The notes under the pieces were generated by a model. The model did not search any database, was not told the DNA's origin, and saw nothing but the letters and a program-made list of their open reading frames with translations. A program made the position numbers and the translations under genes. From Gemmatimonadota bacterium (GTDB lineage: Bacteria; Gemmatimonadota; Gemmatimonadetes; Gemmatimonadales; GWC2-71-9), in assembly GCA_016713785.1 (NCBI GenBank), contig JADJOM010000001.1, forward strand, positions 868,001-932,000: a DNA stretch of 64,000 bases. The letters run 5' to 3'. This document shows positions 40,453-48,602 of this stretch, one piece after another (positions within the stretch are counted from its first letter, which is position 1; every line of letters starts with the position of its first letter).

Positions 40453-42639
40453 ATGACCACCCCGCACTCCGGCGACACCGCTCCCCACCTGCAGGGGGAC
40501 GCCGCCTACCCGCTCACGGCCTGGTTCCTCGGCCCCCGGGCGGAGAACGCCCCGGTCTGGACCGAGCTCTTCGACCACATCTTCCAGGACTACATCCACT
40601 GGCGGCGGAACTACTTCCCCGCCGATCCCTGGATCGTGGGGCGGCTGCGGCGCCGCAGCCCCGAGCATGAGTCGTGGCTCGACGCGCTGACCGGCCAGCT
40701 CGACGCCATCCTGAGCGAGCTCAAGTACCACTTCCCGATGCACTCCCCGCGCTACAACGCGCACATGATCTCGGAGCAGAGCCTCCCGGCGGTGCTGGGG
40801 TACTTCGCGGGGCTGCTCTACAACCCGAACAACGTCACCGGCGAGGCCGCCCCGATCACGGTGGCGCTGGAACTCGAGGTGGGCCGCATGGTGGCCGGCA
40901 TGCTCGGCTACCATCCCCGGCGCTCCTGGGCGCACATCTGCTCGGGCGGCACGCTGGCCAACATCGAGGCGCTGTGGGCCGCGCGGGCGGTGCAGTTCGC
41001 GCCGCTCATCGCGCGGGAGTACTGCCGCGCATCGGGCCTCGGGTTCCGGGTCCGGCTCCCCAACGGCACCGAGGCGCCCGTCACCGGCCTGGACGACCGT
41101 ACGCTGGTCTCGCTCACGCCCGACACCGCCACCGGCATCCTGCGCGGGCTCGCGGCGGCGCTGGAGCGGGAGCGGGGCCTGAGCCCCGTGGCGGCGCTGG
41201 CGGCGGTCAACGAGGCCGTGGCCGGCAGCCGCTACAATCTCGCGCGCCGGGGCCTCGGGCCGATCCTGGCGGAGACCGGGCTCCGCCCGGTGGTGCTGGC
41301 CTCCGCGGCGGCGCACTACTCGATTGCCAAGGCCTGCAACGTCCTGGGCTACGGCGAGGACGCCGCCCGGCTGGTCCCGGTCAACGACCGGTTCCAGATG
41401 GACATGGAGGGCCTGCGCGCCGCGATCGCGGGGCTCCGCCCCGAGGAGTACGTGGCGGCGGTCATCGGGATCGTGGGCACCACGGAGGAGGGAGCGGTGG
41501 ACCCCATCCACCGCATCCGGGACCTCCGCGCCGCCTGGGAGCGCGAGGCCAACCGGTCGTTCTGGCTGCACGTGGACGCCGCCTGGGGCGGCTACCTGCG
41601 GGCACTGTTCTGCGGCGTGTCGGTGGCCCAGCCGCCGGCGGGCGCCGGCCTCGAGGCGGTCTGCGACGCCTACGCCGCCGCGCTGCAGCTGGAGGAGCGG
41701 TTCGACCTGGACGTGGGACTGGAGCAGCCGGATCGGCGGGTGGAAGAGATCCGGTGGAGCGACCGGGAGACCTACGCCGCCTTCCTGGCCATGGCCGACA
41801 GCGACTCGACCACGGTGGATCCGCACAAGATGGGCTACATCCCCTACCCCGCCGGCGTGGTGGCCTTCCGCGACTGCCGGGTGACGGAGTTCATCACCCA
41901 GCGCGCGCAGTACCTCGGCGACGCCGACCTGGGGGTCGGCGCCGTGGACGACCCGCTGCAGGTGACCTCGATGGGCCCGCTCATCCTGGAGGGATCGAAG
42001 CCCGGGGCCGCCGCGCTCTCGTGCTGGCTGGCGCACCGGACCATCCCGCTCACCGCCGAGGGGCACGGGAAGATCGTGCGGGTGACGCTGCTCAACGCCC
42101 GCCGGCTGGCCCGCCTGCTCACCCGGCACCACCAGCTGTTCTTCAAGTTCGAGCGGGAGCGTGCCCCGGAGCCGGCCGCCCCGGCGCCGTTCACGTTCTT
42201 CCCGATCGCGGAGCCGGAGACCAACCTGGTCTGCTTCGTGGCGCGGCCGATGGCGTGGCGGGACGGACAGATGGTCCCGGCGCCCGTGGCGCTCGGCACG
42301 ATCAACCGGCTCAACGAGCTCATCTTCAATGCCGCGAGCATTCCCGGCTCGCGCTCGCACCACCGGCTCTCGGCGGCGCAGCCGTTCTTCGTGTCGCGGA
42401 CCCGGTTCGAGGAACGGCAGTACCGCGGCGCCACGCTCACCCACCTGCTGGGGGAGCTGGAGGTCCGGCCGGACGCCTATGCGCGTGAGGGGCTGTTCGT
42501 GCTGCGCTCCACGGTCATGAACCCGTGGCACAGCGAGGCGCGGCAGGCGGGGATGGACTACCTGTACGAGTTCGTGCGGTACCTCCACCGCGTGGCGGCG
42601 GAGGCGATGCGGGAGGTTACTCCGCCACCTGCCCCGTGA
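40453..42639 (+). CDS. Group II pyridoxal-dependent decarboxylase
   Basis: 728 residues of the PLP-dependent group II decarboxylase family (glutamate, aromatic amino acid and tyrosine decarboxylases). The cofactor lysine is K459 in DPHKMGYIPYPAG; HVDAAWGGY (about residue 372) gives the PLP-ring Asp, and SGGTLANIEALWAAR binds the phosphate. It is longer than typical members (450-620), and the tyrosine-decarboxylase-like order suggests an aromatic substrate, which its position beside the aromatic amino acid gene supports but does not prove. Its last 23 bp overlap the opposing PDZ gene. ATG at 40453 is the first that gives a plausible N-terminus. Confidence 0.85.
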   Translation: MTTPHSGDTAPHLQGDAAYPLTAWFLGPRAENAPVWTELFDHIFQDYIHWRRNYFPADPWIVGRLRRRSPEHESWLDALTGQLDAILSELKYHFPMHSPRYNAHMISEQSLPAVLGYFAGLLYNPNNVTGEAAPITVALELEVGRMVAGMLGYHPRRSWAHICSGGTLANIEALWAARAVQFAPLIAREYCRASGLGFRVRLPNGTEAPVTGLDDRTLVSLTPDTATGILRGLAAALERERGLSPVAALAAVNEAVAGSRYNLARRGLGPILAETGLRPVVLASAAAHYSIAKACNVLGYGEDAARLVPVNDRFQMDMEGLRAAIAGLRPEEYVAAVIGIVGTTEEGAVDPIHRIRDLRAAWEREANRSFWLHVDAAWGGYLRALFCGVSVAQPPAGAGLEAVCDAYAAALQLEERFDLDVGLEQPDRRVEEIRWSDRETYAAFLAMADSDSTTVDPHKMGYIPYPAGVVAFRDCRVTEFITQRAQYLGDADLGVGAVDDPLQVTSMGPLILEGSKPGAAALSCWLAHRTIPLTAEGHGKIVRVTLLNARRLARLLTRHHQLFFKFERERAPEPAAPAPFTFFPIAEPETNLVCFVARPMAWRDGQMVPAPVALGTINRLNELIFNAASIPGSRSHHRLSAAQPFFVSRTRFEERQYRGATLTHLLGELEVRPDAYAREGLFVLRSTVMNPWHSEARQAGMDYLYEFVRYLHRVAAEAMREVTPPPAP

Positions 42640-43561
42640 TGGTCTTCCGCTTCTGCATGCGGATGACCTGCAGCGTGAAGGACTCGCGGCCGTTGTAGCT
42701 GCGGAGGATCCGCACCAGGTGGGACGGGCCGTCGGGCTCCCGCCCGTCCACCGAGAGCACCACGTCGCCGGGCTTGAGGCCGAGCCGCGAGCCCTGCGGC
42801 ACGTTCACCACGAGCACCCCCTCCCCCACCCCGAAGTACCGCCCCAGCTCCGGGTTCATCGGCGCCAGCTCCAGGTCGGCGAGCGGCGTCCCGAGCACGT
42901 ACATCGGGGCCGGCATGCGCATGGGCGAGGCCACCCGGACGGAATCGGGGCGGAAGGGCGGACCATCGGGCTGCATGCGCCACGGGGATTCGAGGGTCCG
43001 TCGCAGCGCCTCGGCCGCCATCGGGTTCTCCTCCTCGCCCACGGAAAAGCCGAAGCTGCCGTCGGGCCCGCGCCAGGTGATGACCGGCTCCTCGCCGCAG
43101 ACCACCGCGGCGTTGCGCCGGTCCCGCCCACGGCGGAATTCCACCGCCAGGGTGTCGCCAGGTTTGAAGTCGGACATCAGCTCAATCAGCCGGAGCCCCG
43201 AGGCGGAGACGTCCCGGGAGAGGCTGCTGAGCGGCATGGAGATACTCTGCCGATTGACGCTGGTGATGACGTCGCCGGAGCGGAGCCCGGCCCGGGCGGC
43301 GGGGCCGTTGGGGGTGACGCTCTGGACGAGGGCGCCAACCGAGTCGTCGTCCCGGGGACGGAGGTCCAGGGAGATCCCGACCCGCGCGCGGCGGGTGGCG
43401 ATGACCTGGATCTGGGCCTCCATCAGCTCCTGCTCGGGGGCGGGGGCCCGCTTGACGAAGACCCGCTCCGACTCGGGGCGGCGGGCGGGCTCCTGGCCGG
43501 CGAGGGCCGCGGGCGCGAGCGCCACGACGGCAAGGATGGGCAGCGACAGGACGGCGCGCAT
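42617..43561 (-). CDS. Exported protein with two PDZ domains
   Basis: 314 residues with signal peptide (LSLPILAVVALAPAALAGQ). Two PDZ-like domains are seen: about 62-115 (VQSVTPNGPAARAGLRSGDVITSVN) and about 240-305 (GVLVVNVPQGSRLGLKPGDVVLSVDG). No protease domain, so it probably binds peptides or a partner in the periplasm. It is the third gene of a leftward operon after an ECF sigma factor and a zinc-finger anti-sigma factor, 6 bp after the latter, suggesting a role in the same stress response, for example by regulating anti-sigma stability. Its 3' end overlaps the opposing decarboxylase gene by 23 bp. Confidence 0.8.
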   Translation of the reverse strand: MRAVLSLPILAVVALAPAALAGQEPARRPESERVFVKRAPAPEQELMEAQIQVIATRRARVGISLDLRPRDDDSVGALVQSVTPNGPAARAGLRSGDVITSVNRQSISMPLSSLSRDVSASGLRLIELMSDFKPGDTLAVEFRRGRDRRNAAVVCGEEPVITWRGPDGSFGFSVGEEENPMAAEALRRTLESPWRMQPDGPPFRPDSVRVASPMRMPAPMYVLGTPLADLELAPMNPELGRYFGVGEGVLVVNVPQGSRLGLKPGDVVLSVDGREPDGPSHLVRILRSYNGRESFTLQVIRMQKRKTITGQVAE

Positions 43562-43567
43562 GGCGGG

Positions 43568-44167
43568 CTAGAATCCCACGTCGCTCGCGCGCGTGAGGTG
43601 GACGTCCACCAGCGCGTCGAGCAACCCCACCCGCTCCTGCCACAGGTGCAGCAGCGCGGCATCGCGCTGCTGGACATCAAGCATCTGCGCCACTTCGAGC
43701 CGCCGGTCGACCACCGCGATCCGGTCTTCCAGTTCACCCGCCACCCGCGCGGTCACGCCGTCGGTGACCCGGGCATCGGGATTGTAGGCCTCGAGCACGC
43801 GCTCCAGCTGGTGGGAGCGGGTCATGACGTCGTTGATCGCCACGGCGGTGGTGACTTCCGCGGTGGCCTGGCGGCGGGAGACCACCACGGCCGCGAGCGC
43901 GGCCGCCGTGGCCAGCGTGGCGATGCCGGCCCAGCGCAGGCGGCGCAGGCGCCGGGTGGCCACCGCCCGCTCGCGCACCACCGGCCAGTGGTCCCGCGCC
44001 GGGCGCAACGCGGGCAGCGCCCGGAGCCGGGCCACCCGCTGGTCCACCTGGCGCAGCTCTGCCTGGCAGGCGGGGCAGGCACCCAGGTGCTCGCGGGCGG
44101 CGGCCAGACCGGGTTCGGCCCCCGGCTCGCGGAGCTCCAGCAGTTGCTCGGTGGTGAGATGGGTCAT
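43568..44167 (-). CDS. Zinc-finger anti-sigma factor
   Basis: 199 residues. The N-terminal anti-sigma domain has HLGACPACQAEL (HxxxCxxC, zinc site, about residues 27-34), followed by a membrane helix (IATLATAAALAAVVVS, about 82-97) and a periplasmic coiled part. It would hold the partner sigma factor at the membrane until a signal arrives. The start overlaps the stop of the sigma gene by 4 bp, and the PDZ gene follows. This is a clearer anti-sigma factor than those at 20046 and 30955, which lack the zinc motif. Confidence 0.82.
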   Translation of the reverse strand: MTHLTTEQLLELREPGAEPGLAAAREHLGACPACQAELRQVDQRVARLRALPALRPARDHWPVVRERAVATRRLRRLRWAGIATLATAAALAAVVVSRRQATAEVTTAVAINDVMTRSHQLERVLEAYNPDARVTDGVTARVAGELEDRIAVVDRRLEVAQMLDVQQRDAALLHLWQERVGLLDALVDVHLTRASDVGF

Positions 44168-44709
44168 GCGGGCACCCGCTCCTCGCCAAGCCAGCGCCGC
44201 AGCCGGGTGTGGGCCCGGGCCAGCTGGGACTTGGAGAAGCTGACCGTCTTGCCCATCATCCCCGCGATTTCCTCGTGGGTGTAGCCTTCGACGTCGTGCA
44301 GCCAGACCACCGCCCGGCTGGTCTCCGGCAGCCGTTCCAGCGCCGCTTCGAGGTCCATCCGCAGGCCGCCATCGACCTTCATGGTCGGGGGATGGAACTC
44401 CTCGTCGAGTTCGTCGGTGTCCCGATACTTGTTCCGGCGCAGCCGCATCAGCGCCTTGCTGGCCGTGATGGTGCGGACCCACCCCCAGAGACTGCCATCG
44501 CCCCGGTACCGGCCGATGCTGCGGCAGACCTCGAAGAAGGTCTCCTGCAGGACGTCCTCGGCATCTTCGACGGTGCGACAGATCCGGCGGGCCAGGTTGT
44601 AGACGGGGGCTTCGTAGGCGCGATACAGCCGCTCGAGCGCGGCGGGGTCGCCGGCCCGAGCCTGGGCGAGGATAACGTCAGCGTCGGTCAGCAGGTAGGC
44701 GTCGTTCAT
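44164..44709 (-). CDS. ECF-type RNA polymerase sigma factor (third module)
   Basis: 181 residues from ATG at 44709; an upstream frame adds only low-complexity sequence. Region 2 is at about 12-80 (DPAALERLYRAYEAPVYNLARR, DAEDVLQETFFEVCRSIGRY) and region 4 at about 120-175 (LPETSRAVVWLHDVEGYTHEEIAG). A distinctive inserted KTVSFSKSQ segment sits in the recognition-helix area, where most members have SxGTVKSR. It heads an operon with a zinc-finger anti-sigma factor and a PDZ protein. Upstream are a GC palindrome (44745-44762) and a nested inverted repeat (44826-44888). Confidence 0.88.
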   Translation of the reverse strand: MNDAYLLTDADVILAQARAGDPAALERLYRAYEAPVYNLARRICRTVEDAEDVLQETFFEVCRSIGRYRGDGSLWGWVRTITASKALMRLRRNKYRDTDELDEEFHPPTMKVDGGLRMDLEAALERLPETSRAVVWLHDVEGYTHEEIAGMMGKTVSFSKSQLARAHTRLRRWLGEERVPA

Positions 44710-44825
44710 GACGTGGGAAAGATGCCGGAACGCGGGGCAGGGTTGCAGGGGGGGCCCCCTGCTGAGCAAGACCCAGGACCCCAGCCGTCAGCCGGCCAAA
44801 CCGCTCCCGAGATAGAGATGCTGTC

Positions 44826-44888
44826 CCGGCCGAATCAGCAACATAAGATTAATCAGGACAACATCTTATGAAATGCCGTCTCGGCCGG
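44826..44888. repeat. Nested inverted repeat in an AT-rich island
   Basis: Outer arms 44826-44833 and 44881-44888 (CCGGCCGA/TCGGCCGG) enclose inner arms 44842-44849 and 44863-44870 (CATAAGAT/ATCTTATG), all four perfect and sharing one centre near 44856. The inner part is strikingly AT-rich against the rest of the window. It lies just after the subtilase stop codon and 117 bp upstream of the third sigma gene, so it could be an operator, a transcript-end structure or a mobile repeat. Confidence 0.6.
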
Positions 44889-44922
44889 ATACCAATTCTG
44901 CCCCACAAGCGACACCAGCGCG

Positions 44923-46320
44923 TCAGCATCCAGCCGCTTTCAGCACATTCAGGCGACCCGCGCCGTAGATACTCGTCGGACCGACCGGATCGGTGCCCTG
45001 GATGATGCAGCGCGTGAGGGTGGCCGGGCTGACCTGCGTCGCCTTCTGGGACTCAATGACGGCCACCGCCCCGGAGACGTGGGGGGTCGCCTCGCTGGTG
45101 CCGGCGCTGAACAGGTAGTCCACCGCGCTGCAGGCGAACGGCAGGGTCACCTGATACTGGCTGCAGGCGGACAGCACGAGGTCTTCCACCACCCCGCCCA
45201 CCACGAAGTCGCCGCCCGGCGCCACGAGGTCGATGCCGGTCCGGCCGCCGTAGTTCGAGTAGCTCGCGAGCCCGTCGAAGTTCTGCTGGTTCAACGGGGC
45301 CGTGGCGCCCACGCTGATCACGTTGCGGAGCTGGCCCGGTACGAACAGGAAGCGCCGCGGGTCCTCGTCGAGGTTGAGCGCCATGTTGCCACCGGCGGCC
45401 ACCACCACCACGCCGCGCCTGGTGGCCAGGTCCATGGCGCGCTGGATGATGTTGAGCAGCTGCAGGGCGCCCGGCAGTTCCTGGTCGAAGTAACCGCCGA
45501 GGCTCAGGTTGATCACGTCGGCCTGAGCGGTCTCGGTGGCCCAGAGGATGGCCACGACCATGTCGATGTAGCTGCCGAAGCCGGTGACGCCGAGGACCTT
45601 GGCCGAGCAGAGCCGGGCATCGGGCGCAACCGAGGCGACCCCGAACCCGTTGGAGACGATGTACGCCGCGGTGGAGGTGCCGTGGGCGTTGTAGTCGATC
45701 CCGTCCTGGTTGCCCGGGAATGAGGTGTCGGAGACGAACGAGGTGATCAGGCTCGGGTCCACCCGGCCGGCGAGGTCCAGGTGGTCGGGATCGATGCCGC
45801 TGTCGAGGACGCATACCAGCTTGCCCTGGCCCGCCGGCGTGGCCCCCCAGGCCTGGTCCGCACTGACCTGCCGGATGTTCCACTGCAGCGGGTAGAAGAA
45901 CGCGCCGCTCTGGTCCGTCCCGTTGGCGCGTGGCGCGGTGGACCCGGCGAAGCTGAGTCGCTGGGTGGCGACGGGGGCCGGGATCATCTGGGCGCCCACA
46001 TCGCCGGCAATCCCCTCAAGGTCGGAACGGGCGCCAAGCGCGGCGGCCGCGGTCGGGTTCACGTTGCGCAGGATGGCCGCGCGGACCGAGGGCAGCCGCC
46101 GCTCGATGGTGGCCCCGAGCGCCGCCACGGAGGCCGCGAAGTCGGCCGGCTCCGCGTTGCGGAAGCTGACCAGGTAGCGGCCGGAGAGGGTGGCCGGCGC
46201 GGCGAGGTGCACGGTGCGCACCGGGGCCGCGTCGGGCGTGGCCATCGGCTCGGCGCAGGCACCGAGCAGCGCGACGCCGGCGAGTGCCAGTGCCCCCAGG
46301 GGGCGGGCAAGACGGGACAT
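44923..46320 (-). CDS. Subtilisin-like serine protease (S8), lipoprotein
   Basis: 465 residues. Lipoprotein signal with LGACAE (Cys about residue 22), an I9-like propeptide (about 45-115: RYLVSFRNAEP, LGATIERRLPSVRAAIL), then the S8 catalytic domain. The triad is D173 (VLDSGID), H213 (NAHGTST) and S409 (SAGTSEATPH), with N312 as the oxyanion residue. Predicted to be exported and self-processed, acting at the cell surface. The ATG at 46320 precedes the lipobox; a longer frame lacks a signal. GTSEATPH differs slightly from the common GTSMAxPH. Divergent from the iron exporter gene by 134 bp. Confidence 0.92.
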   Translation of the reverse strand: MSRLARPLGALALAGVALLGACAEPMATPDAAPVRTVHLAAPATLSGRYLVSFRNAEPADFAASVAALGATIERRLPSVRAAILRNVNPTAAAALGARSDLEGIAGDVGAQMIPAPVATQRLSFAGSTAPRANGTDQSGAFFYPLQWNIRQVSADQAWGATPAGQGKLVCVLDSGIDPDHLDLAGRVDPSLITSFVSDTSFPGNQDGIDYNAHGTSTAAYIVSNGFGVASVAPDARLCSAKVLGVTGFGSYIDMVVAILWATETAQADVINLSLGGYFDQELPGALQLLNIIQRAMDLATRRGVVVVAAGGNMALNLDEDPRRFLFVPGQLRNVISVGATAPLNQQNFDGLASYSNYGGRTGIDLVAPGGDFVVGGVVEDLVLSACSQYQVTLPFACSAVDYLFSAGTSEATPHVSGAVAVIESQKATQVSPATLTRCIIQGTDPVGPTSIYGAGRLNVLKAAGC

Positions 46321-46353
46321 GGGCTTCCTCGAAGAGGGGGAGCGGTCGGGGAT

Positions 46354-46367
46354 CGTGTCGGGACACG
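46354..46367. promoter_or_regulatory. Short palindrome between divergent genes
   Basis: CGTGTC-GG-GACACG lies in the 134-bp gap between the subtilase and the ferritin-like/VIT1 gene. It could be a binding site for a dimeric regulator, but a 6-bp palindrome can arise by chance. Confidence 0.25.
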
Positions 46368-46442
46368 CGGAACGGGCCAACATGCGGCCGGACGGGAACC
46401 GGCGTCAAGTCAGGGGCCGAGTGCGGCCGGCGGGAGGGGCGC

Positions 46443-46448
46443 TACATT
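46443..46448 (+). promoter_or_regulatory. -10 box 6 nt before the iron exporter start (leaderless type)
   Basis: TACATT ends 6 nt before the ATG at 46455; no Shine-Dalgarno site. Same geometry as at 6953, 37854 and 37945. Confidence 0.45.
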
Positions 46449-46454
46449 CCGGGC

Positions 46455-47585
46455 ATGACTGCGACCGCTTCCCCTCAGGCGCCGCACGAGTGGCTGCACC
46501 ATCTCCAGGACGAGGCCGACGCCGCGTACCTCTACGGCGTCCTCGCCGGCCTCGAGCCCGACGCCGCGCGCGCCGGGGTCTACCGCCAGCTCGCCGGCAT
46601 CGAAGCACGCCATGTGGCCATGTGGCAGGAGCTGCTGCGCCAGCAGGGCCACTCGCTCCCCGCCCACGCCCCGTCGGTCCGCGCTCGTACCATGGCCTGG
46701 CTGGCCAGGCGGTTCGGCCCGGGGTTCCTGGCCCCGATGCTCCTCGAGGAGGAGGGCCGGGAGGTGAAGGGCTACCTGGAGCTGCACCGGCAGGCGCCCG
46801 ACGGGCCGGCTGGCCCCACGGCGCTCACCCTGGCCCGGGAATCGGCGGAGCATGCCGAGTCGCTCGCGGGGCTCTCCGGCAGCCCGGCCGAGCCGTGGCA
46901 CAAGACCGGGGCCGGCGGGCTGCTGCGCAACCTGGTGTACGGCTTCAACGACGGCCTCACCGCCAACTTCGGGCTGGTGGCGGGCATGCTCGGCGCGCAG
47001 GGGGAACTCAACCTCTCGGGCCACGCCGTGGTGGTCGCCGGCATCGCCGGCATGGTGGCCGACGCCCTGTCGATGGGCTCCTCCGGCTACCTCGCCGCCA
47101 AGAGCGAGCGGGAGGTGCACGAGTACGAGATCGCGATGGAGCGGGAGGAGATCCGCCTCATGCCCGACCTCGAGCGCGAGGAGCTGGCGCTGCTCTACCA
47201 GGCCAAGGGCATCCCGCGCGACCAGGCCGAGGCGCTGGCCGGGCAGGTCATGGCCGACCCCGAGCGCGCCCTGCAGGAGAAGGTGCGCGAGGAACTCAAG
47301 ATCGGCGAGCCGTCCAGCTCCCCCATGCGGGAGGCGTGGATCACGGGCACCGCCACCGGCATCGGCGCCTTCATCCCGGTCGCGCCGTTCCTCCTGACCA
47401 CGGGGCCATGGGCCATCTGGACCAGCTTCACCCTGTCGATGCTGGCGCACTTCGGCGTGGGCGCCGCGCGCAGCGTGTTCACCGGCCGGAGCATCTTCCG
47501 CAGCGGCCTGGACATGTTTCTGGTCGGCTTCGGGGTGGCGGCGGTGGGATACGTCGTGGGGGAGTGGATCACCCGGTTGCTGTGA
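46455..47585 (+). CDS. MbfA-like ferritin-domain/VIT1 family iron exporter
   Basis: 376 residues: an N-terminal rubrerythrin/ferritin-like helical domain (about 10-150) with DEADAAYLYGVLAG and IEARHVAMWQEL, carrying the E...ExxH iron ligands, and a second ExxxxAEHAESL near residue 130, then a VIT1/CCC1 membrane domain (about 155-375) with YGFNDGLTANFGLVAG and a cytoplasmic loop MEREEIRLMPDLEREEL typical of this transporter. Proteins of this layout (MbfA) export ferrous iron and protect against oxidative stress. VIT1 alone is about 250 residues; the fusion explains the length. Iron control is expected, but no Fur or Irr box was recognised. Confidence 0.87.
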   Translation: MTATASPQAPHEWLHHLQDEADAAYLYGVLAGLEPDAARAGVYRQLAGIEARHVAMWQELLRQQGHSLPAHAPSVRARTMAWLARRFGPGFLAPMLLEEEGREVKGYLELHRQAPDGPAGPTALTLARESAEHAESLAGLSGSPAEPWHKTGAGGLLRNLVYGFNDGLTANFGLVAGMLGAQGELNLSGHAVVVAGIAGMVADALSMGSSGYLAAKSEREVHEYEIAMEREEIRLMPDLEREELALLYQAKGIPRDQAEALAGQVMADPERALQEKVREELKIGEPSSSPMREAWITGTATGIGAFIPVAPFLLTTGPWAIWTSFTLSMLAHFGVGAARSVFTGRSIFRSGLDMFLVGFGVAAVGYVVGEWITRLL

Positions 47586-47655
47586 ACGTGACGGGTGCCG
47601 TTGCGCCCCCCCACGCCCTCGCCTAGTGTAGGGACAACCCCCTGCCCCCACACCC

Positions 47656-48576
47656 ATGCCCTTCCGCTCCGGCCGCGTGCCGTGGCTCACCCTCCTGCTG
47701 GCACTTCCGGCCACGAGCGCCCCGCTGGCCGCGCAGGAGCCGTTCGCCGATCCGCAGGGCCGGTTCACGGTCCCGGTCCCGGCACGTTGGACCGCCCGGA
47801 CCGTCCTCGACGCCGCGGTGGTCCTGACCCGCGAACCGGCCACCATCACGGTCGGTGCCGGGCGCGACGCCGAACCCGCCACGGTGGTCGAGGAGACGAT
47901 GGCCACCTTCGCCGGCTACTGGGGGGAGTTCCGCGCGGAGCGGCAGGGCCCGGTGACGCTCGGCGGGCAGCCCGGGGCGTTTGCGCTGGCCAGCGCGCGC
48001 AGTACCCTGGGTGTCGCGGTGTATCTCAAGGTGGTGGCGCTGCGCGCCCCGGCCGGCGGGGTCATCACGTTCATCGAGAACCTGCCGCAGGAGGGCCTCG
48101 ACGGCCTGGAGGCGGAGGTGGGCCTCATCGAGTCCGGCATCCGGTTCACCGGCGCGCCGGGCGGCCCACCCGTCGCCGCCAGTCCGGCGCCCACCCCCGC
48201 ACCGGCGCCGGTACCACTACCAGGACCAGAACCGGCACCGGGCCCGCCGCTGGTTGAACCGGCGCCAGTCGCCAGCCGGGGATTCCTCGGCATCGGAGCG
48301 CGGCCGGTGGAGACCGCCGACCTCCGGCGGCTCAAGATCACCGAGCCGCATGGCGCCGTGGTCACGCAGACCTACCCCGGTGGCCCGGCCGAGACCGCGG
48401 GGATCCGGGCCGGCGACCTCGTGGTCGGCGCCGACGGCACCGCAATCACGACGCCCGCGGAACTGATCGCGCTCGTGGGACGGCATCACGCCGGCGACCT
48501 GCTCAGCCTCCAGGTATTGCGTGAAGGGCAGGTCGGCATCGTGCGGGTCCGGCTGGGCCGGCCGCCGGAAGAGTAG
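47656..48576 (+). CDS. Exported PDZ-domain protein with Pro-rich linker
   Basis: 306 residues. Signal peptide (LTLLLALPATSAPLAAQ, cleavage about residue 27), an N-terminal beta-rich domain (about 30-170, beginning FADPQGRFTVPVPARWT), a Pro/Ala linker (about 175-210) and a C-terminal PDZ domain (GFLGIGARPVETADLRRLKITEPHGAVV and GIRAGDLVVGADGTAI in parts). No protease domain. Probably a periplasmic binding or scaffold protein. It is followed by a hypothetical secreted protein 26 bp later, perhaps in one operon. Confidence 0.75.
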   Translation: MPFRSGRVPWLTLLLALPATSAPLAAQEPFADPQGRFTVPVPARWTARTVLDAAVVLTREPATITVGAGRDAEPATVVEETMATFAGYWGEFRAERQGPVTLGGQPGAFALASARSTLGVAVYLKVVALRAPAGGVITFIENLPQEGLDGLEAEVGLIESGIRFTGAPGGPPVAASPAPTPAPAPVPLPGPEPAPGPPLVEPAPVASRGFLGIGARPVETADLRRLKITEPHGAVVTQTYPGGPAETAGIRAGDLVVGADGTAITTPAELIALVGRHHAGDLLSLQVLREGQVGIVRVRLGRPPEE

Positions 48577-48602
48577 CGGCACCCCACCTGGAGGCAGCGC
48601 GC

